Below, piece after piece: positions 15,511-24,925 of a DNA stretch of 52,789 bases. Source of the stretch: Ignavibacteria bacterium (GTDB taxonomy: Bacteria > Bacteroidota > Ignavibacteria > Tepidaquicellales > Tepidaquicellaceae); contig JAIBBK010000029.1 of NCBI GenBank assembly GCA_019694675.1, positions 1 through 52,789 on the forward strand, given 5' to 3'. Position 1 is the first letter of the stretch, and each line of letters starts with the position of its first letter. The notes under the pieces were generated by a model. The model saw nothing but the letters and a program-made list of their open reading frames with translations, had not been told where the DNA came from and ran no database searches. The translations under genes and the position numbers were made by a program.

Positions 15511-17111
15511 GTTTTTAATTTGTTTTGGGATTTGTATTCGATGAGCTTCTTCCTCAGGATCAGAATAAAAGGAAGGCTGAGGTAAACGGACAGTTCAACA
15601 GTGTAGCTGTATCTTTCAAGGGAAGATTCAACACTGCTTACAAGCAAGGCCTTAAGTATGAAGATCAGTGCAAACATCGCAGAAAGCACAGCATCACTGT
15701 CGCGGAACTTACTGACCGCAAGGACCCGCAGGGAATAATAGATCATGGCGGCAAACAGTAACAGCCACAAAGGATTTCTGAAAACAACAGCCGAAAGACT
15801 GAGGTAAGCACCGGCTATGCTCATTAACAAAGTCGGTTTCAAGGTTACGCTTCCGTCCGAGTTTCTTATGAACCCGTCAAGCTGTTCCTGCTCATCAAAT
15901 TTTATCTTCACGAAATCTTTCACACTTGCATTTAGTCCGGCATCTCCCGAGACCTGCCGCCATTTACCGTCTTCAAGCTCTCTTACGAATCTCCTGTCAA
16001 TCACAGATCTCTTATATATCCTGCCGAGCTCCCCGAAATAATCCATGTTTCTGCCTATGTTGGTAAAGAAGTAGTACAGATTGCATAGAAAGAATTTGGC
16101 ATAAATTTCAGGGTGTGTCGAAATGGCGTCCAGTGATATCTGCCTGAGGTACGGCTGAGCCTTTATGTAGGTCATTGTGCTGTCAGACCTCTTCAGATTG
16201 TCAACAAGCATCATCTGCATATGGAAGTGATCCTTGAACGTATTGAAGAGCCGGTCAGGGTTATAGGAATTCCTTACATAGTTCAGGTCACGCCTCGGAA
16301 TCGAATCAAGAGTTGACCGGATCGCATTATTCACATTCTCCGGATACTTTTCTGACGGCCCCATGAAAAGTACCGTAACACCGGCGAGGTTTGCTTCACC
16401 AAAAGGAGTAATGGTGAACTTTCCCAGCGTGGACAGATTGTAAGTGCACAAAGCAAGCAGGATCAACGCACAGGGTGCGATCACCGCCAAATAAGATCTG
16501 ACACCGGTCTTGTTCAAATAGAAATAAAAAGCAAGCGGGAGGATGAGTCCGATAAGAAAAAGCCCGGCAGGCCTGATACAGATCAACAATCCTGTAAGTG
16601 CAGAAAACACAGCCCACGCCCATGGTTTCCCCGACTTCACCGACATCATCAGCACTCCTGATGCAAACAGCACAATGCTGGTGAATATGCCTTCGGTGAG
16701 CATTGACATCTCAAGCACCAGGAAGTAGCCGGAAGTGATGAATCCGCAAACCGCAACAGCAAACCAGATCACTGTCCTGCCGTAATATCTGTAAGCGACT
16801 GCAAGGAAGAATACTGCCGACAGGTATGTGATCACACTTTGCACAAGCGATATTGCGATGAAGTTCTTGCCTAACGACCAGACTGCGGCAATGAATAGCG
16901 GATATCCGGGAGTTCTAATATCAAAGAGCGGAGCCTTCAGCTCCATAAGCTGAAACGCAGCGGCGATGTACGAGGCGCTGTCGCTGGACAGCACAATGAC
17001 AGGATAGTGCATGAAGTACGGCAATCTCGTAATGAGAAAGGCCGCAGACACTGCAAGAACGCTGCCGAAGAAACTTCTGCCGCTGTTCAAATCAGCGCCG
17101 CCCCTGGTCAA
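15507..17111 (-). CDS. GT-C membrane glycosyltransferase (GT39/ArnT-like), 534 aa
   Basis: A polytopic inner-membrane protein that would use a polyprenyl-phosphate sugar donor and act on the periplasmic side. The first loop has the acidic SSDSASY (about 42-48), and RTPGYPLF follows at 66-73, a GT39-type pattern. There are about ten hydrophobic segments and a long loop at about 250-400. The start is a TTG at 17111 with GGGAGG nine bases upstream, overlapping the donor-making GT2 upstream by 20 bases; a second TTG at 17090 is possible. The pairing with a DPM1/GtrB-like GT2 supports a polyprenyl-linked donor. Confidence 0.82.
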   Translation of the reverse strand: MTRGGADLNSGRSFFGSVLAVSAAFLITRLPYFMHYPVIVLSSDSASYIAAAFQLMELKAPLFDIRTPGYPLFIAAVWSLGKNFIAISLVQSVITYLSAVFFLAVAYRYYGRTVIWFAVAVCGFITSGYFLVLEMSMLTEGIFTSIVLFASGVLMMSVKSGKPWAWAVFSALTGLLICIRPAGLFLIGLILPLAFYFYLNKTGVRSYLAVIAPCALILLALCTYNLSTLGKFTITPFGEANLAGVTVLFMGPSEKYPENVNNAIRSTLDSIPRRDLNYVRNSYNPDRLFNTFKDHFHMQMMLVDNLKRSDSTMTYIKAQPYLRQISLDAISTHPEIYAKFFLCNLYYFFTNIGRNMDYFGELGRIYKRSVIDRRFVRELEDGKWRQVSGDAGLNASVKDFVKIKFDEQEQLDGFIRNSDGSVTLKPTLLMSIAGAYLSLSAVVFRNPLWLLLFAAMIYYSLRVLAVSKFRDSDAVLSAMFALIFILKALLVSSVESSLERYSYTVELSVYLSLPFILILRKKLIEYKSQNKLKT

Positions 17112-17982
17112 TCAGGTCATCCTCCCTGTTGAGAATGTGTTTGAGCTGAACAGACAGAAGTCCGATTCCGAACATCAGCACTGAAAGAAGGATGCTCCCG
17201 AGTCCGAGATAGAATGTGATAGTCTTCTTGAATGCGAAGGACAATACAAAATTGAAACCTGCAAACAGAAGAAGAAGCGCGGAGAATACGATAAAGATCT
17301 TTATGGGATTGTAGAACATTATTGCTTCAACTATGAACTGCAACGTCCTCATTGAATCACGGAAGAGCCTCACTTTTGTTTTGCCCTCCCTTTTGTGATA
17401 TTCGATCGGGATGTACTTTACGAACATTCCGTTCATCATGTATGCGAGCGTCAGTGAAGTGGTGAAGCTGAATGTATCGCACAGCTTTGAGAAGTACGGA
17501 ATTACCTCATTCTTCGAAAAGACCCTCAGCCCGGAGTTGATATCAGGTATCTTGCGGCCTGCGGTGAATTCGACAAGCTTCTTCAGCACAAGTCTGAGGG
17601 ACTTCTTTCTGAATGACTCATCATAGTTCTCACCCTGCCTCGCGCCAACCACCATGTTGAATCCCTTTCTGTATTCTTCAACAAGCGCCGGTATCCTGTC
17701 GATCGGGTAAGTTCCGTCCGCATCTGTGATCACAATTGTATCATGCTTAGCAGCACGGATGCCGTCCTTAAGCGACCTGCCGTATCCGATATTGTGCGGG
17801 TGTGTGATAGTAACAGCTCCTGACTTCAGGCTCATTTCAGCGGTCTTGTCTGTGGAACCGTCATCAACAACTATTATCTCAGCATCCCTGATCCCTGAAT
17901 TATCAAGCATCCTTTGGACTTCAAAAACGGTTACTGCAATAACTGAGCCTTCATTGTATGCCGGTATTACAACTGTGAACAT
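17092..17982 (-). CDS. GT2 polyprenyl-phosphate glycosyltransferase (DPM1/GtrB-like), 296 aa
   Basis: Likely moves a sugar from a nucleotide to undecaprenyl phosphate. The GT-A fold shows VVDDGSTDKT (38-47) and the metal-binding DAD at 87-89. Two membrane helices follow at about 228-250 and 257-282, as in GtrB-type enzymes. Its product would feed the GT-C enzyme encoded immediately downstream. Confidence 0.9.
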   Translation of the reverse strand: MFTVVIPAYNEGSVIAVTVFEVQRMLDNSGIRDAEIIVVDDGSTDKTAEMSLKSGAVTITHPHNIGYGRSLKDGIRAAKHDTIVITDADGTYPIDRIPALVEEYRKGFNMVVGARQGENYDESFRKKSLRLVLKKLVEFTAGRKIPDINSGLRVFSKNEVIPYFSKLCDTFSFTTSLTLAYMMNGMFVKYIPIEYHKREGKTKVRLFRDSMRTLQFIVEAIMFYNPIKIFIVFSALLLLFAGFNFVLSFAFKKTITFYLGLGSILLSVLMFGIGLLSVQLKHILNREDDLIDQGRR

Positions 17983-17989
17983 GGCCTGG

Positions 17990-18679
17990 TTAATTTTTTC
18001 TGTAAATACTAATCAGCGAAATCCCGATCGGTGAATTAAGAGGAAGCAACTTTCTCGAAAGAGGAACAACATACTTGTCAAACAATCCTATCTCCGATTC
18101 AGTGTCGTTTATGTTGCCCGATTTCATAAGTTTGTAAACAGCCCAGTAACCAAGCGCACCGATCGGATTGAAGTAATACTGTTTTAGCAGTTCAACACTT
18201 TCAGGAAGAACGAAACTGTTCATAACTTCCTTAGTGTATCTTCTGAAGTGGCCGGCCGCAACGTCGAAGTTGGAGTAAAGGAATTTATGCGAGGGCACAA
18301 GATGAAACAACACGCCGCCTTTCTTCAGGAGTCCCAGGAGTTTTGAGAAGAACGCGGAGTCGTTTTCCACGTGCTCCATCACGTTCATGCAAACTATCAG
18401 ATCAAAGCTTCCCTCAACTTCCATCAGGTCAATGCATTCGATCCTCAGTCCTTCTGCAAAATCCTTCTTTCTTATATGCTCAATTGCGGGAGCGGAAATA
18501 TCAATGCAGTAAAGCGAATCGAATCCGCCGTGCTGTACAATCAACTTAGTGAAAGAGCCTACGCCGCAACCCACCTCAAGCACGTCGCCGCGTATGTATT
18601 CGCTGAACAGGTCAAATGTCCATTGATTGTAGTTGGTTGCTTTCTGCATTTGCTCCGCAGATGTGAAAAGTTCAGACAT
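17990..18679 (-). CDS. Class I SAM-dependent methyltransferase, about 229 aa
   Basis: Rossmann-like methyltransferase with the SAM-binding motif VLEVGCGVGSFT (about residues 31-42) and CIDIS in the next strand, then FDLIVCMNVMEHVEN (motif with the His-Val seen in the UbiE/Methyltransf_11 group). The substrate is probably a sugar or glycan end. ATG 18679 was chosen because GAGGAG lies just before it and it clears the stop of the upstream acyltransferase; an ATG at 18691 would overlap that gene. Confidence 0.87.
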   Translation of the reverse strand: MSELFTSAEQMQKATNYNQWTFDLFSEYIRGDVLEVGCGVGSFTKLIVQHGGFDSLYCIDISAPAIEHIRKKDFAEGLRIECIDLMEVEGSFDLIVCMNVMEHVENDSAFFSKLLGLLKKGGVLFHLVPSHKFLYSNFDVAAGHFRRYTKEVMNSFVLPESVELLKQYYFNPIGALGYWAVYKLMKSGNINDTESEIGLFDKYVVPLSRKLLPLNSPIGISLISIYRKN

Positions 18680-18680
18680 A

Positions 18681-19343
18681 TTACTCCTCATCGATTTTCT
18701 TTACGAACACTGCAGGATTGCCTGCATAAATGCTGAAGGGTTCAACGTCCTTGGAGACAACACTTCCAGCGGCAATTATGGACCCTTTGCCGACAGTAAC
18801 TCCCTTCATAATGAAACAGCTTGCACCGATCCAGACGTCATCTTCAATTTTCACCGGCTTCCTGACAATCTTATCCCACCTTCTCAGCCGGTTCTCCCAC
18901 GGAACATTGTGAGTGTTTGTATCCATGATCACCGTATTGGCTCCGATCATTATCCTGCTGCCGAGTGTCACGCTTATCTCACTGATGATGGAAGTACCGT
19001 TAAGATAGACCTCGTCTCCGGTTATGATGCTCCCTTCCTTTGAAGCTCTCAGAAGTACCGGCCCTTCGAGATTGCCTGAATTGTAAGTGCAAACAGCCGA
19101 GTTAAGGCGCATATTATTCCCGAGAGAGATCTTTCCTCTGTTCTCGATCCTCGGAATCCCGTAAACTCTTACTCCCCTGCCGTATTTCACACCGTTAAGA
19201 CTGAGAACCAGCTTTGCGAAAGGAGACATAAGCACAACACCTGCTTTTGACGGATGCAAGAGGCCGTCTTTAAGAAGCTCATAGTAATTCTCGTTGCCTG
19301 TATCAAACCTGAGCTTCTCGTCATATCCGAATAACTTACCCAT
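18681..19343 (-). CDS. Hexapeptide-repeat (left-handed beta-helix) acyltransferase, 220 aa
   Basis: The C-terminal two thirds carry hexapeptide repeats (ISLGNNMRLN, IITGDEVYLNGT, VTLGSRIMIGANTVI, VKIEDDVWIGASCFIMKGV, VTVGKGSIIAAGSVV) and the usual acetyl-CoA site near WIGASC. It most resembles sugar O-acetyltransferases of the WcaF/maltose acetyltransferase type. The likely role is O-acetylation of a polysaccharide residue in the cytoplasm. Confidence 0.88.
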   Translation of the reverse strand: MGKLFGYDEKLRFDTGNENYYELLKDGLLHPSKAGVVLMSPFAKLVLSLNGVKYGRGVRVYGIPRIENRGKISLGNNMRLNSAVCTYNSGNLEGPVLLRASKEGSIITGDEVYLNGTSIISEISVTLGSRIMIGANTVIMDTNTHNVPWENRLRRWDKIVRKPVKIEDDVWIGASCFIMKGVTVGKGSIIAAGSVVSKDVEPFSIYAGNPAVFVKKIDEE

Positions 19344-19357
19344 CTACGCGCACTGAT

Positions 19358-20176
19358 TCAGATCTTCACTCCGCTGCCGCTCCAGCTTACACCTTTATAT
19401 GGCCTGATGCTGACATCTTTGAAAATTTTTTCGTCAAACCATTTGCCGATCCTGTCTCTGCTGATGAAATCAACCTGCGGTGCGTTGAGTTTGTCGAAGA
19501 CATTAAGCGTGTTCCTTTCAAAGCTGAGTTTTCTGAAATTCCCGAAGTATTCATAGAAGGGCAGGAACTTCAGAGGAAGGAGATATACTGAGTAAACCGG
19601 AACATACAGGAGCGCAGTAATTAACTTCGACAATCCAAGCAATGCTTCGCGGCTCATGTTCCTCAGAAATGTTTTCCTGAACGGCTCCACTATCTTCTCC
19701 ACGAGTTCATTTCCCTCCTTTGAATAGACCCAGACTATTAGCTTTCCTCCCGGCTTCACATGCCTTGTCAGGTTAGCAATTGTCCTGTCGGGATCATCCG
19801 TATGGTGCACAACGCCTATTGAGAAGACAATATCATACTGCCTGCCCAGATCCATTGCGGCAATATCCGCCTCAACAAACTCAACATTACGGGCGCCGGC
19901 ATTTCTCTTCTTTGCAATTTCAGTCGTGTTAAGATCAACTGCTGTTACAGATTCTGCGAACGGAGCAATGAATGAAGTGTGCTGTCCTCCGCCGCATCCG
20001 CATTCCAGCACAGACTTTCCCCGAAAATCTTCAAGGGTGTTCGGGAGGATCCAGTCTTTGAATAGAAACAGCTCATTGTCTTCAAGCAGAGTCCATTGCC
20101 TGTGCCACTCAGACTGCTTCTTCTGTTCAGCGGAGCTTTCTGTCATATACATATTTGTTGAAGGTCCTGAATTCAT
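19358..20176 (-). CDS. Class I SAM-dependent methyltransferase, up to 272 aa
   Basis: SAM-binding motif SVLECGCGGGQHTS at about residues 54-67, followed by VTAVDLN and FSIGVVHHTDDP. A hydrophobic stretch near 185-205 (LITALLYVPVYSVYLLPL) is unusual and may touch the membrane. The first ATG (20176) overlaps the upstream asparagine synthetase by 50 bases. ATGs at 20152 and 20146 would reduce this and are also possible; I cannot decide from ribosome-binding sites. Confidence 0.85.
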   Translation of the reverse strand: MNSGPSTNMYMTESSAEQKKQSEWHRQWTLLEDNELFLFKDWILPNTLEDFRGKSVLECGCGGGQHTSFIAPFAESVTAVDLNTTEIAKKRNAGARNVEFVEADIAAMDLGRQYDIVFSIGVVHHTDDPDRTIANLTRHVKPGGKLIVWVYSKEGNELVEKIVEPFRKTFLRNMSREALLGLSKLITALLYVPVYSVYLLPLKFLPFYEYFGNFRKLSFERNTLNVFDKLNAPQVDFISRDRIGKWFDEKIFKDVSIRPYKGVSWSGSGVKI

Positions 20177-21905
20177 CCATACCGTTAGTTCCCAGCCAGC
20201 TCCCTACAGGGGCGTTGAACCCGCTCTTTTTCTTGTCGAGAACGAACCCGGGAAGGATCTTCCTCAAAGCTTTCCTGAGAATATATTTTGTCTCAAAACC
20301 TTTCATCTTCAGTTCGGCCGGTATTGAAGCGGCATAGCATGCAAGTTCGGGGTCAAGATAAGGACTTCTTGCTTCAAGCCCCCAGTGCATTGCTGACCGG
20401 TCCACTTTTACCAGAATGTCATCCGGAAGCCATGTCATACAGTCAACGTAGAGATTCCTGTCAAGCGCGCTGAGGCCTTCTGCTTCGTCGTAAAATTTCC
20501 TGAATATCCTGAACGGATCGGTGTCAAATACAAGCTGTTCGTTCTCCCTTCCGAGGATGGCAACTCTTTCCTCAGGCGTGAAGTATTGCCTCCACATAAA
20601 GTGTGCCCTGTCAGCATCATGCATTGCTCCGTTTAGGAACTGTCTTTGCTTGTACTGCCAGTTCAGTTTCTTTGAATTGCCTGATGAAGAAAGCAGAGAA
20701 GAGACAAGCTTCTTAAGCGCGTTTGGAACCGGCCGGGCAAAGGCATGATACTTGTCGGCCTTGTATGTTATGTAACCGGCAAACATCTCGTCTGCGCCGT
20801 CACCGCTCAGCACTACTTTTACATACTTTGAAGCAAGCCCTGACACTTCAACCATAGGGATGAGTGAATTGTCCGCAAAAGGTTCATCGAATGCATCTAT
20901 TGATCCGTTGACTGCTTCAATTGAATTGTCCCTGTTGCAGATCATGCTGTGATGAACTGTGCCGATCCATGAGGATATTCTCTCTGCATCCGGAAGTTCG
21001 TTGTAGGATTCGCTTTGAAATCCCACACTGAAAGTATGAAGCTCACCTGTATGAAATTTCTTCATCATAGCCACAACGGAGCTGGAGTCAATGCCACCGC
21101 TGAGAAAAGCTCCAACGGGCACATCGCTGATCATCCTTCTTTTTACGGATTCGCCGAGAAGTTCAAGGATGTGCTCCGCTATCTCTTCCTCATTTTCATT
21201 GGTCTTGGTTCTGAATGCATCAGAGAAGTTCCAGTATCTTACCGGTGCAGTCGTTTTGTCTCTTGAGAATCGTATGTATGAAGCTGGCTCAAGCTTCCGG
21301 ACATCCCTGTACAGACTCATCGGAGACAGGATATAGCCCAATGCGAGAAAACAATTAATGCCTTCCGGCGAGATCGTTTTAGGCACGGAGCTGTCGAGCA
21401 TAAGCGATGTGAGTTCCGACGCAAACACTACATTACCCGAACCCGAGACATAATAATAGAGCGGTTTCTTTCCGAAGCGGTCTCTCGCAAGTATGAGTTC
21501 CTTTTTCTCTTCATCCCAGATCGCAATGGCAAACATTCCGTTGAACATCTCAAAGCAATTCGCGCCGTACTTTGCATAACACTGCAGGATCACTTCCGTA
21601 TCGGAGTGGCTGAAAAAGCTGATGCCGGATTCCTTTTCGAGCATTTCCCTGAGCATCGGAAAGTTATACACTTCTCCGTTGTACGCGATGAAATGTCTGC
21701 CCCCCGGAACTGTCATCGGCTGATTGCCTTTTTCCGACAAGTCAATGATGGATAGCCTGCGATGCCCGAGTGATACATTTTCAAGGTCAAGCACGCCTTC
21801 GAAGTCGGGGCCGCGGTGTGAAAGTGATCTTGTGATCTCCCTTACTACCGCACTCCTGCTGCTGTCTGATCCGTTCCAGTCAGTCTTCCCGGCTATTCCG
21901 CACAT
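20127..21905 (-). CDS. Glutamine-hydrolysing asparagine-synthetase-type amidotransferase, 592 aa
   Basis: Two complete domains. The class II glutaminase has the N-terminal nucleophile Cys2, HRGPD (30-34), NGEVYN (76-81) and SDTE (101-104). The synthetase domain has the ATP pyrophosphatase loop SGGIDSS (269-275). In polysaccharide loci such AsnB-like proteins are often thought to form amides on sugar acids or lipid carriers rather than free asparagine. Between a uronate epimerase and a methyltransferase, an amidating role is plausible but not shown. Confidence 0.88.
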   Translation of the reverse strand: MCGIAGKTDWNGSDSSRSAVVREITRSLSHRGPDFEGVLDLENVSLGHRRLSIIDLSEKGNQPMTVPGGRHFIAYNGEVYNFPMLREMLEKESGISFFSHSDTEVILQCYAKYGANCFEMFNGMFAIAIWDEEKKELILARDRFGKKPLYYYVSGSGNVVFASELTSLMLDSSVPKTISPEGINCFLALGYILSPMSLYRDVRKLEPASYIRFSRDKTTAPVRYWNFSDAFRTKTNENEEEIAEHILELLGESVKRRMISDVPVGAFLSGGIDSSSVVAMMKKFHTGELHTFSVGFQSESYNELPDAERISSWIGTVHHSMICNRDNSIEAVNGSIDAFDEPFADNSLIPMVEVSGLASKYVKVVLSGDGADEMFAGYITYKADKYHAFARPVPNALKKLVSSLLSSSGNSKKLNWQYKQRQFLNGAMHDADRAHFMWRQYFTPEERVAILGRENEQLVFDTDPFRIFRKFYDEAEGLSALDRNLYVDCMTWLPDDILVKVDRSAMHWGLEARSPYLDPELACYAASIPAELKMKGFETKYILRKALRKILPGFVLDKKKSGFNAPVGSWLGTNGMDEFRTFNKYVYDRKLR

Positions 21906-21917
21906 CGGTTCCTGATC

Positions 21918-22880
21918 TCAGTAAATGTTGTAATATTTCCTGTACCACTCCACAAACTTCCCAAGCCCTTCGCCGATCCTGACCTGCGGCTTGAAGCCGG
22001 TAAGCTTCTCAAGCTCTGATGAATCCGCATAAGTGATCTTGACATCTCCCGGCTGCATCTCTTTGAAGATGATCTCTGCCTTCTTTCCTATTCTGTCTTC
22101 GAGCGTGGTGATGAAATCCATAAGATTCACCGGATGTTCACCGCCGATATTGAGAAGACGATAGCCCTCAGGATGCACCCTGGTGATGAGCCGGTACATG
22201 GATTCAACCACATCATCAATGTAAGTGAAGTCACGCATCATATCGCCGTTGTTGTAAACCTCGATCGGCTTGCCTGCGAAGATGTTTCCCGCGAATTTGA
22301 AGTACGCCATGTCGGGCCTGCCCCAGGGGCCGTAAACAGTGAAGAAGCGGAGACCCGTAACAGGGATACCGTAAAGATGATGATAGGTGTAGGCCATAAG
22401 TTCATTTGCCTTCTTTGTAGCCGCATAAAGTGAAACCGGATGGTCAACATTGTCAGCGACGGAGAAAGGCACCTTAGAGCTGTTTCCGTAAACCGAGCTT
22501 GATGAAGCATAGATAAGTGAGCCGACACCTGCTTCCCTGCACGACTCAAGCAGATTGAAGAAGGCGTTCACGTTATTTGTAAGACTCACTTCAGGATTGG
22601 TGATCGAATACCTGACACCGGGCTGTGCAGCGAGATTTACAACTGTCTCCGGTCTTTCTTCTGTTATGAATTTTGTCAGGCTGTCTTTGTCTGTCATGTC
22701 AACGAGACCGAACCTGAATCCGGAGTTTTCTCCAAGCATGGCGAGCCTTGCCTTCTTCAGATCCACATCATAGTATGCATTGAGATTATCAATACCAGAC
22801 ACTTCAATGCCGGATTCAATCAGTCTTCGGGCAAGATGATAACCGATAAACCCTGCGGCGCCCGTTACGAGTACTTTCAA
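21918..22880 (-). CDS. UDP-glucuronate 4-epimerase, 320 aa
   Basis: Extended SDR enzyme that interconverts UDP-glucuronate and UDP-galacturonate. The NAD-binding motif TGAAGFIG is at 6-13, the active-site Ser lies in YASSSSVYG (124-132), and Tyr152/Lys156 form the YxxxK pair. TGLRFFTVYGPWGRPDM (about 175-191) is characteristic of this subgroup. The start is TTG, overlapping the formyltransferase stop as TTGA. It indicates uronic acid in the polymer. Confidence 0.92.
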   Translation of the reverse strand: MKVLVTGAAGFIGYHLARRLIESGIEVSGIDNLNAYYDVDLKKARLAMLGENSGFRFGLVDMTDKDSLTKFITEERPETVVNLAAQPGVRYSITNPEVSLTNNVNAFFNLLESCREAGVGSLIYASSSSVYGNSSKVPFSVADNVDHPVSLYAATKKANELMAYTYHHLYGIPVTGLRFFTVYGPWGRPDMAYFKFAGNIFAGKPIEVYNNGDMMRDFTYIDDVVESMYRLITRVHPEGYRLLNIGGEHPVNLMDFITTLEDRIGKKAEIIFKEMQPGDVKITYADSSELEKLTGFKPQVRIGEGLGKFVEWYRKYYNIY

Positions 22881-23728
22881 ACCTTTTCCTTCACGTTTGA
22901 TTTGGCAAGATACTTTTTCAGTTTATTTCTCATGGAGATATACTGCGTGATTCCCGGATAGGTGTAATTGCCTGACTTGGTATTCCGCAGAGGCAGAGGC
23001 TTGTGGTTACCATTCTCAAGAGACTCAAGAAAATCGCCGACTTCACCGAGACTGTCGAATATCGCCTTGTGACCGATGAAAGAATAATTGTGACGAGTCA
23101 GGTCAATACCCTTTGCTTTTCCCTGAACATACACCTCGCCCGCATCTATCTTGTCATTCATTCTGAGAAACGAATATGCAAGGTTGCCGTATTCTTCGTT
23201 GTAAAGAGTCCAGAACGGCGAGTAGAGGCCCTTGTACTCCGGCGTAAGGCCTTCATGCCAGAGGAACACACCGTAAGCCGGAATCGCACGGATCTTCTTT
23301 CCAAAGAAGTCATTTACACACATTGCAAAGATAATGTCCGGTTTCACTTCATTCAGAAAATCAAGAACTTCCTTCTTGTTCACATTATCTGAACTGATCT
23401 CGGGGAATTTGAGGTCGCTGAATTTTCTGCCGGCGGATTTCCAGTAAGGCCTGATTATTTCTCTCTTGAGATAACCGAGGTCTTTCACGGCAACTCTTTT
23501 CTTTACATAGAAGAAGAGAAGTAGTTCATTGATCACCTTAAAGAATCCGTATTTCTTCGCCCTCTTCATTCCGTAGTCGAATCTGCCTTTCCATGACTTC
23601 CGCCAGGTTGCAGAATCGGACCAAACAACTCCGGCAAGATGCGTACGTTCAGCAATCCAGTCAACTATCATTTCATCGAACTCATTCTTTGATCCGATGA
23701 ATACGCTTTTCATTTTCAGCTTCTTCAC
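22877..23728 (-). CDS. Formyltransferase-family protein with altered active site, 283 aa
   Basis: The core (about 125-215) is the formyltetrahydrofolate-dependent transferase fold: GVFLWHEGLTPEYKG at 153-167 and IDAGEVYVQG at 194-203. In Fmt and sugar N-formyltransferases the triad is Asn-His-Asp; here His158 and Asp195 are present but the Asn position is Leu156. The N-terminal 100 residues (many Lys, Arg and Phe) are not typical. Probable role: N-formylation of an amino sugar nucleotide, or a relative that has changed chemistry. GTG start overlapping the GT4 stop as GTGA. Confidence 0.8.
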   Translation of the reverse strand: MKKLKMKSVFIGSKNEFDEMIVDWIAERTHLAGVVWSDSATWRKSWKGRFDYGMKRAKKYGFFKVINELLLFFYVKKRVAVKDLGYLKREIIRPYWKSAGRKFSDLKFPEISSDNVNKKEVLDFLNEVKPDIIFAMCVNDFFGKKIRAIPAYGVFLWHEGLTPEYKGLYSPFWTLYNEEYGNLAYSFLRMNDKIDAGEVYVQGKAKGIDLTRHNYSFIGHKAIFDSLGEVGDFLESLENGNHKPLPLRNTKSGNYTYPGITQYISMRNKLKKYLAKSNVKEKV

Positions 23729-24924
23729 TGTTCGTGCAAATACTTTTTCAATTCTTCGGCAAACTCAGGAATGATCTTGTTTCTGTCAAATTCCTTATTT
23801 GCAGTTGCTGTACAATTCTCAGACAGTTGTTTTAGAAGTCTGGCATCGTCAATGAGCTTACGGATATTCCCGGAGAGCGCATTCAGATCGCCCGGAGGAT
23901 TCACGAGTCCGACGTTCCTTGAACTTACAATGGCTGCGCCTTCACCCGAACCCGAGAACAGGATCGGAAGCCCGGCAGACATGGCTTCATATATCTTTGA
24001 AGGGACCGCGCCGTAGATGTTCCTTACAAGCGGGATGAGAGCACAGTCAAACTCTGAGAGAAGCGCAGGCACCTTTTCTCTCGGAACCGGATCGTGAAGA
24101 AAGACTCCCCTCTCAGGATGCCTGCTGACAAGATCCTGTATGGCAATGCGCTCTGCACCTTCTCCGTAAATATGGAACTCGCACCCGAGCTCAGTGAAAT
24201 CAATTCCTTCCGCGATCACTGAGATCTTTTGGGCAACGCCCAGCAAGCCTGCATAGATGATCCTCATCTTTCCCGAAGAAAGCCCTTCGGGCTTTTTGAG
24301 CCCGGCAAACCGCTTCACATCAACTCCGTTCCTGAAAAGATATTGGCGCTTCGCGCCGCTCTTCCTCAAATGATCCACAATCTCCTCCGACTGCCCAGTG
24401 CACATGAACGCATTCCTGTACAAATACTTCTCAAGCGATTCGATCGCACGGTAGAGCTTACCGTCGCTCACCGAGCCGAGCTCCTTTGCCGACAGAGGCC
24501 AGATGTCCGATACATTCATCAGGAGCTTAGCTCCGCAGGAGCGGGCAAGCACAAGCCCTGAAAGGGCGAGCGTAAGCGGCGGGCTTTCGGCAAAAATATA
24601 ATCGGGCCTGAACTTCCTTACTGAAGAAACACTGAAAAGACTGGTGAATGAAATGGAAAGCATAGATACTATCCTCGGCAACGACCTCGGCTGATTTGAC
24701 GCGTAGAGCCAGTATCTTTCAACGTCTATTCCGCTTATCTTTTCTCTTTTCCTTAGCAAGCCGGAATATTCAGCAAAGATCTTTCCTTTCGGATAATTGG
24801 GCAGAGCCGTAACCACCTTCACTTTCCATCCAAGGTCCGTGAACATCTGCGAGAGTTCAAGCAACCTGTTCTGCGGTGCGCCGGTCTCCGGATAAAAATA
24901 CTGAGTCAGAATTACGATCTTCAA
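23725..24924 (-). CDS. GT4 glycosyltransferase (WbuB-like), 399 aa
   Basis: Retaining GT-B transferase. It begins KIVILTQYFYPETGAPQNR, typical of the WbuB group, and has the C-terminal donor site SKIYEAMSAGLP (309-320). WbuB itself transfers N-acetyl-fucosamine in an O-antigen, but the sugar here is unknown. The TTG start lies directly after the stop of the adenylating-enzyme gene. Confidence 0.9.
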   Translation of the reverse strand: MKIVILTQYFYPETGAPQNRLLELSQMFTDLGWKVKVVTALPNYPKGKIFAEYSGLLRKREKISGIDVERYWLYASNQPRSLPRIVSMLSISFTSLFSVSSVRKFRPDYIFAESPPLTLALSGLVLARSCGAKLLMNVSDIWPLSAKELGSVSDGKLYRAIESLEKYLYRNAFMCTGQSEEIVDHLRKSGAKRQYLFRNGVDVKRFAGLKKPEGLSSGKMRIIYAGLLGVAQKISVIAEGIDFTELGCEFHIYGEGAERIAIQDLVSRHPERGVFLHDPVPREKVPALLSEFDCALIPLVRNIYGAVPSKIYEAMSAGLPILFSGSGEGAAIVSSRNVGLVNPPGDLNALSGNIRKLIDDARLLKQLSENCTATANKEFDRNKIIPEFAEELKKYLHEQ

Positions 24925-24925
24925 A

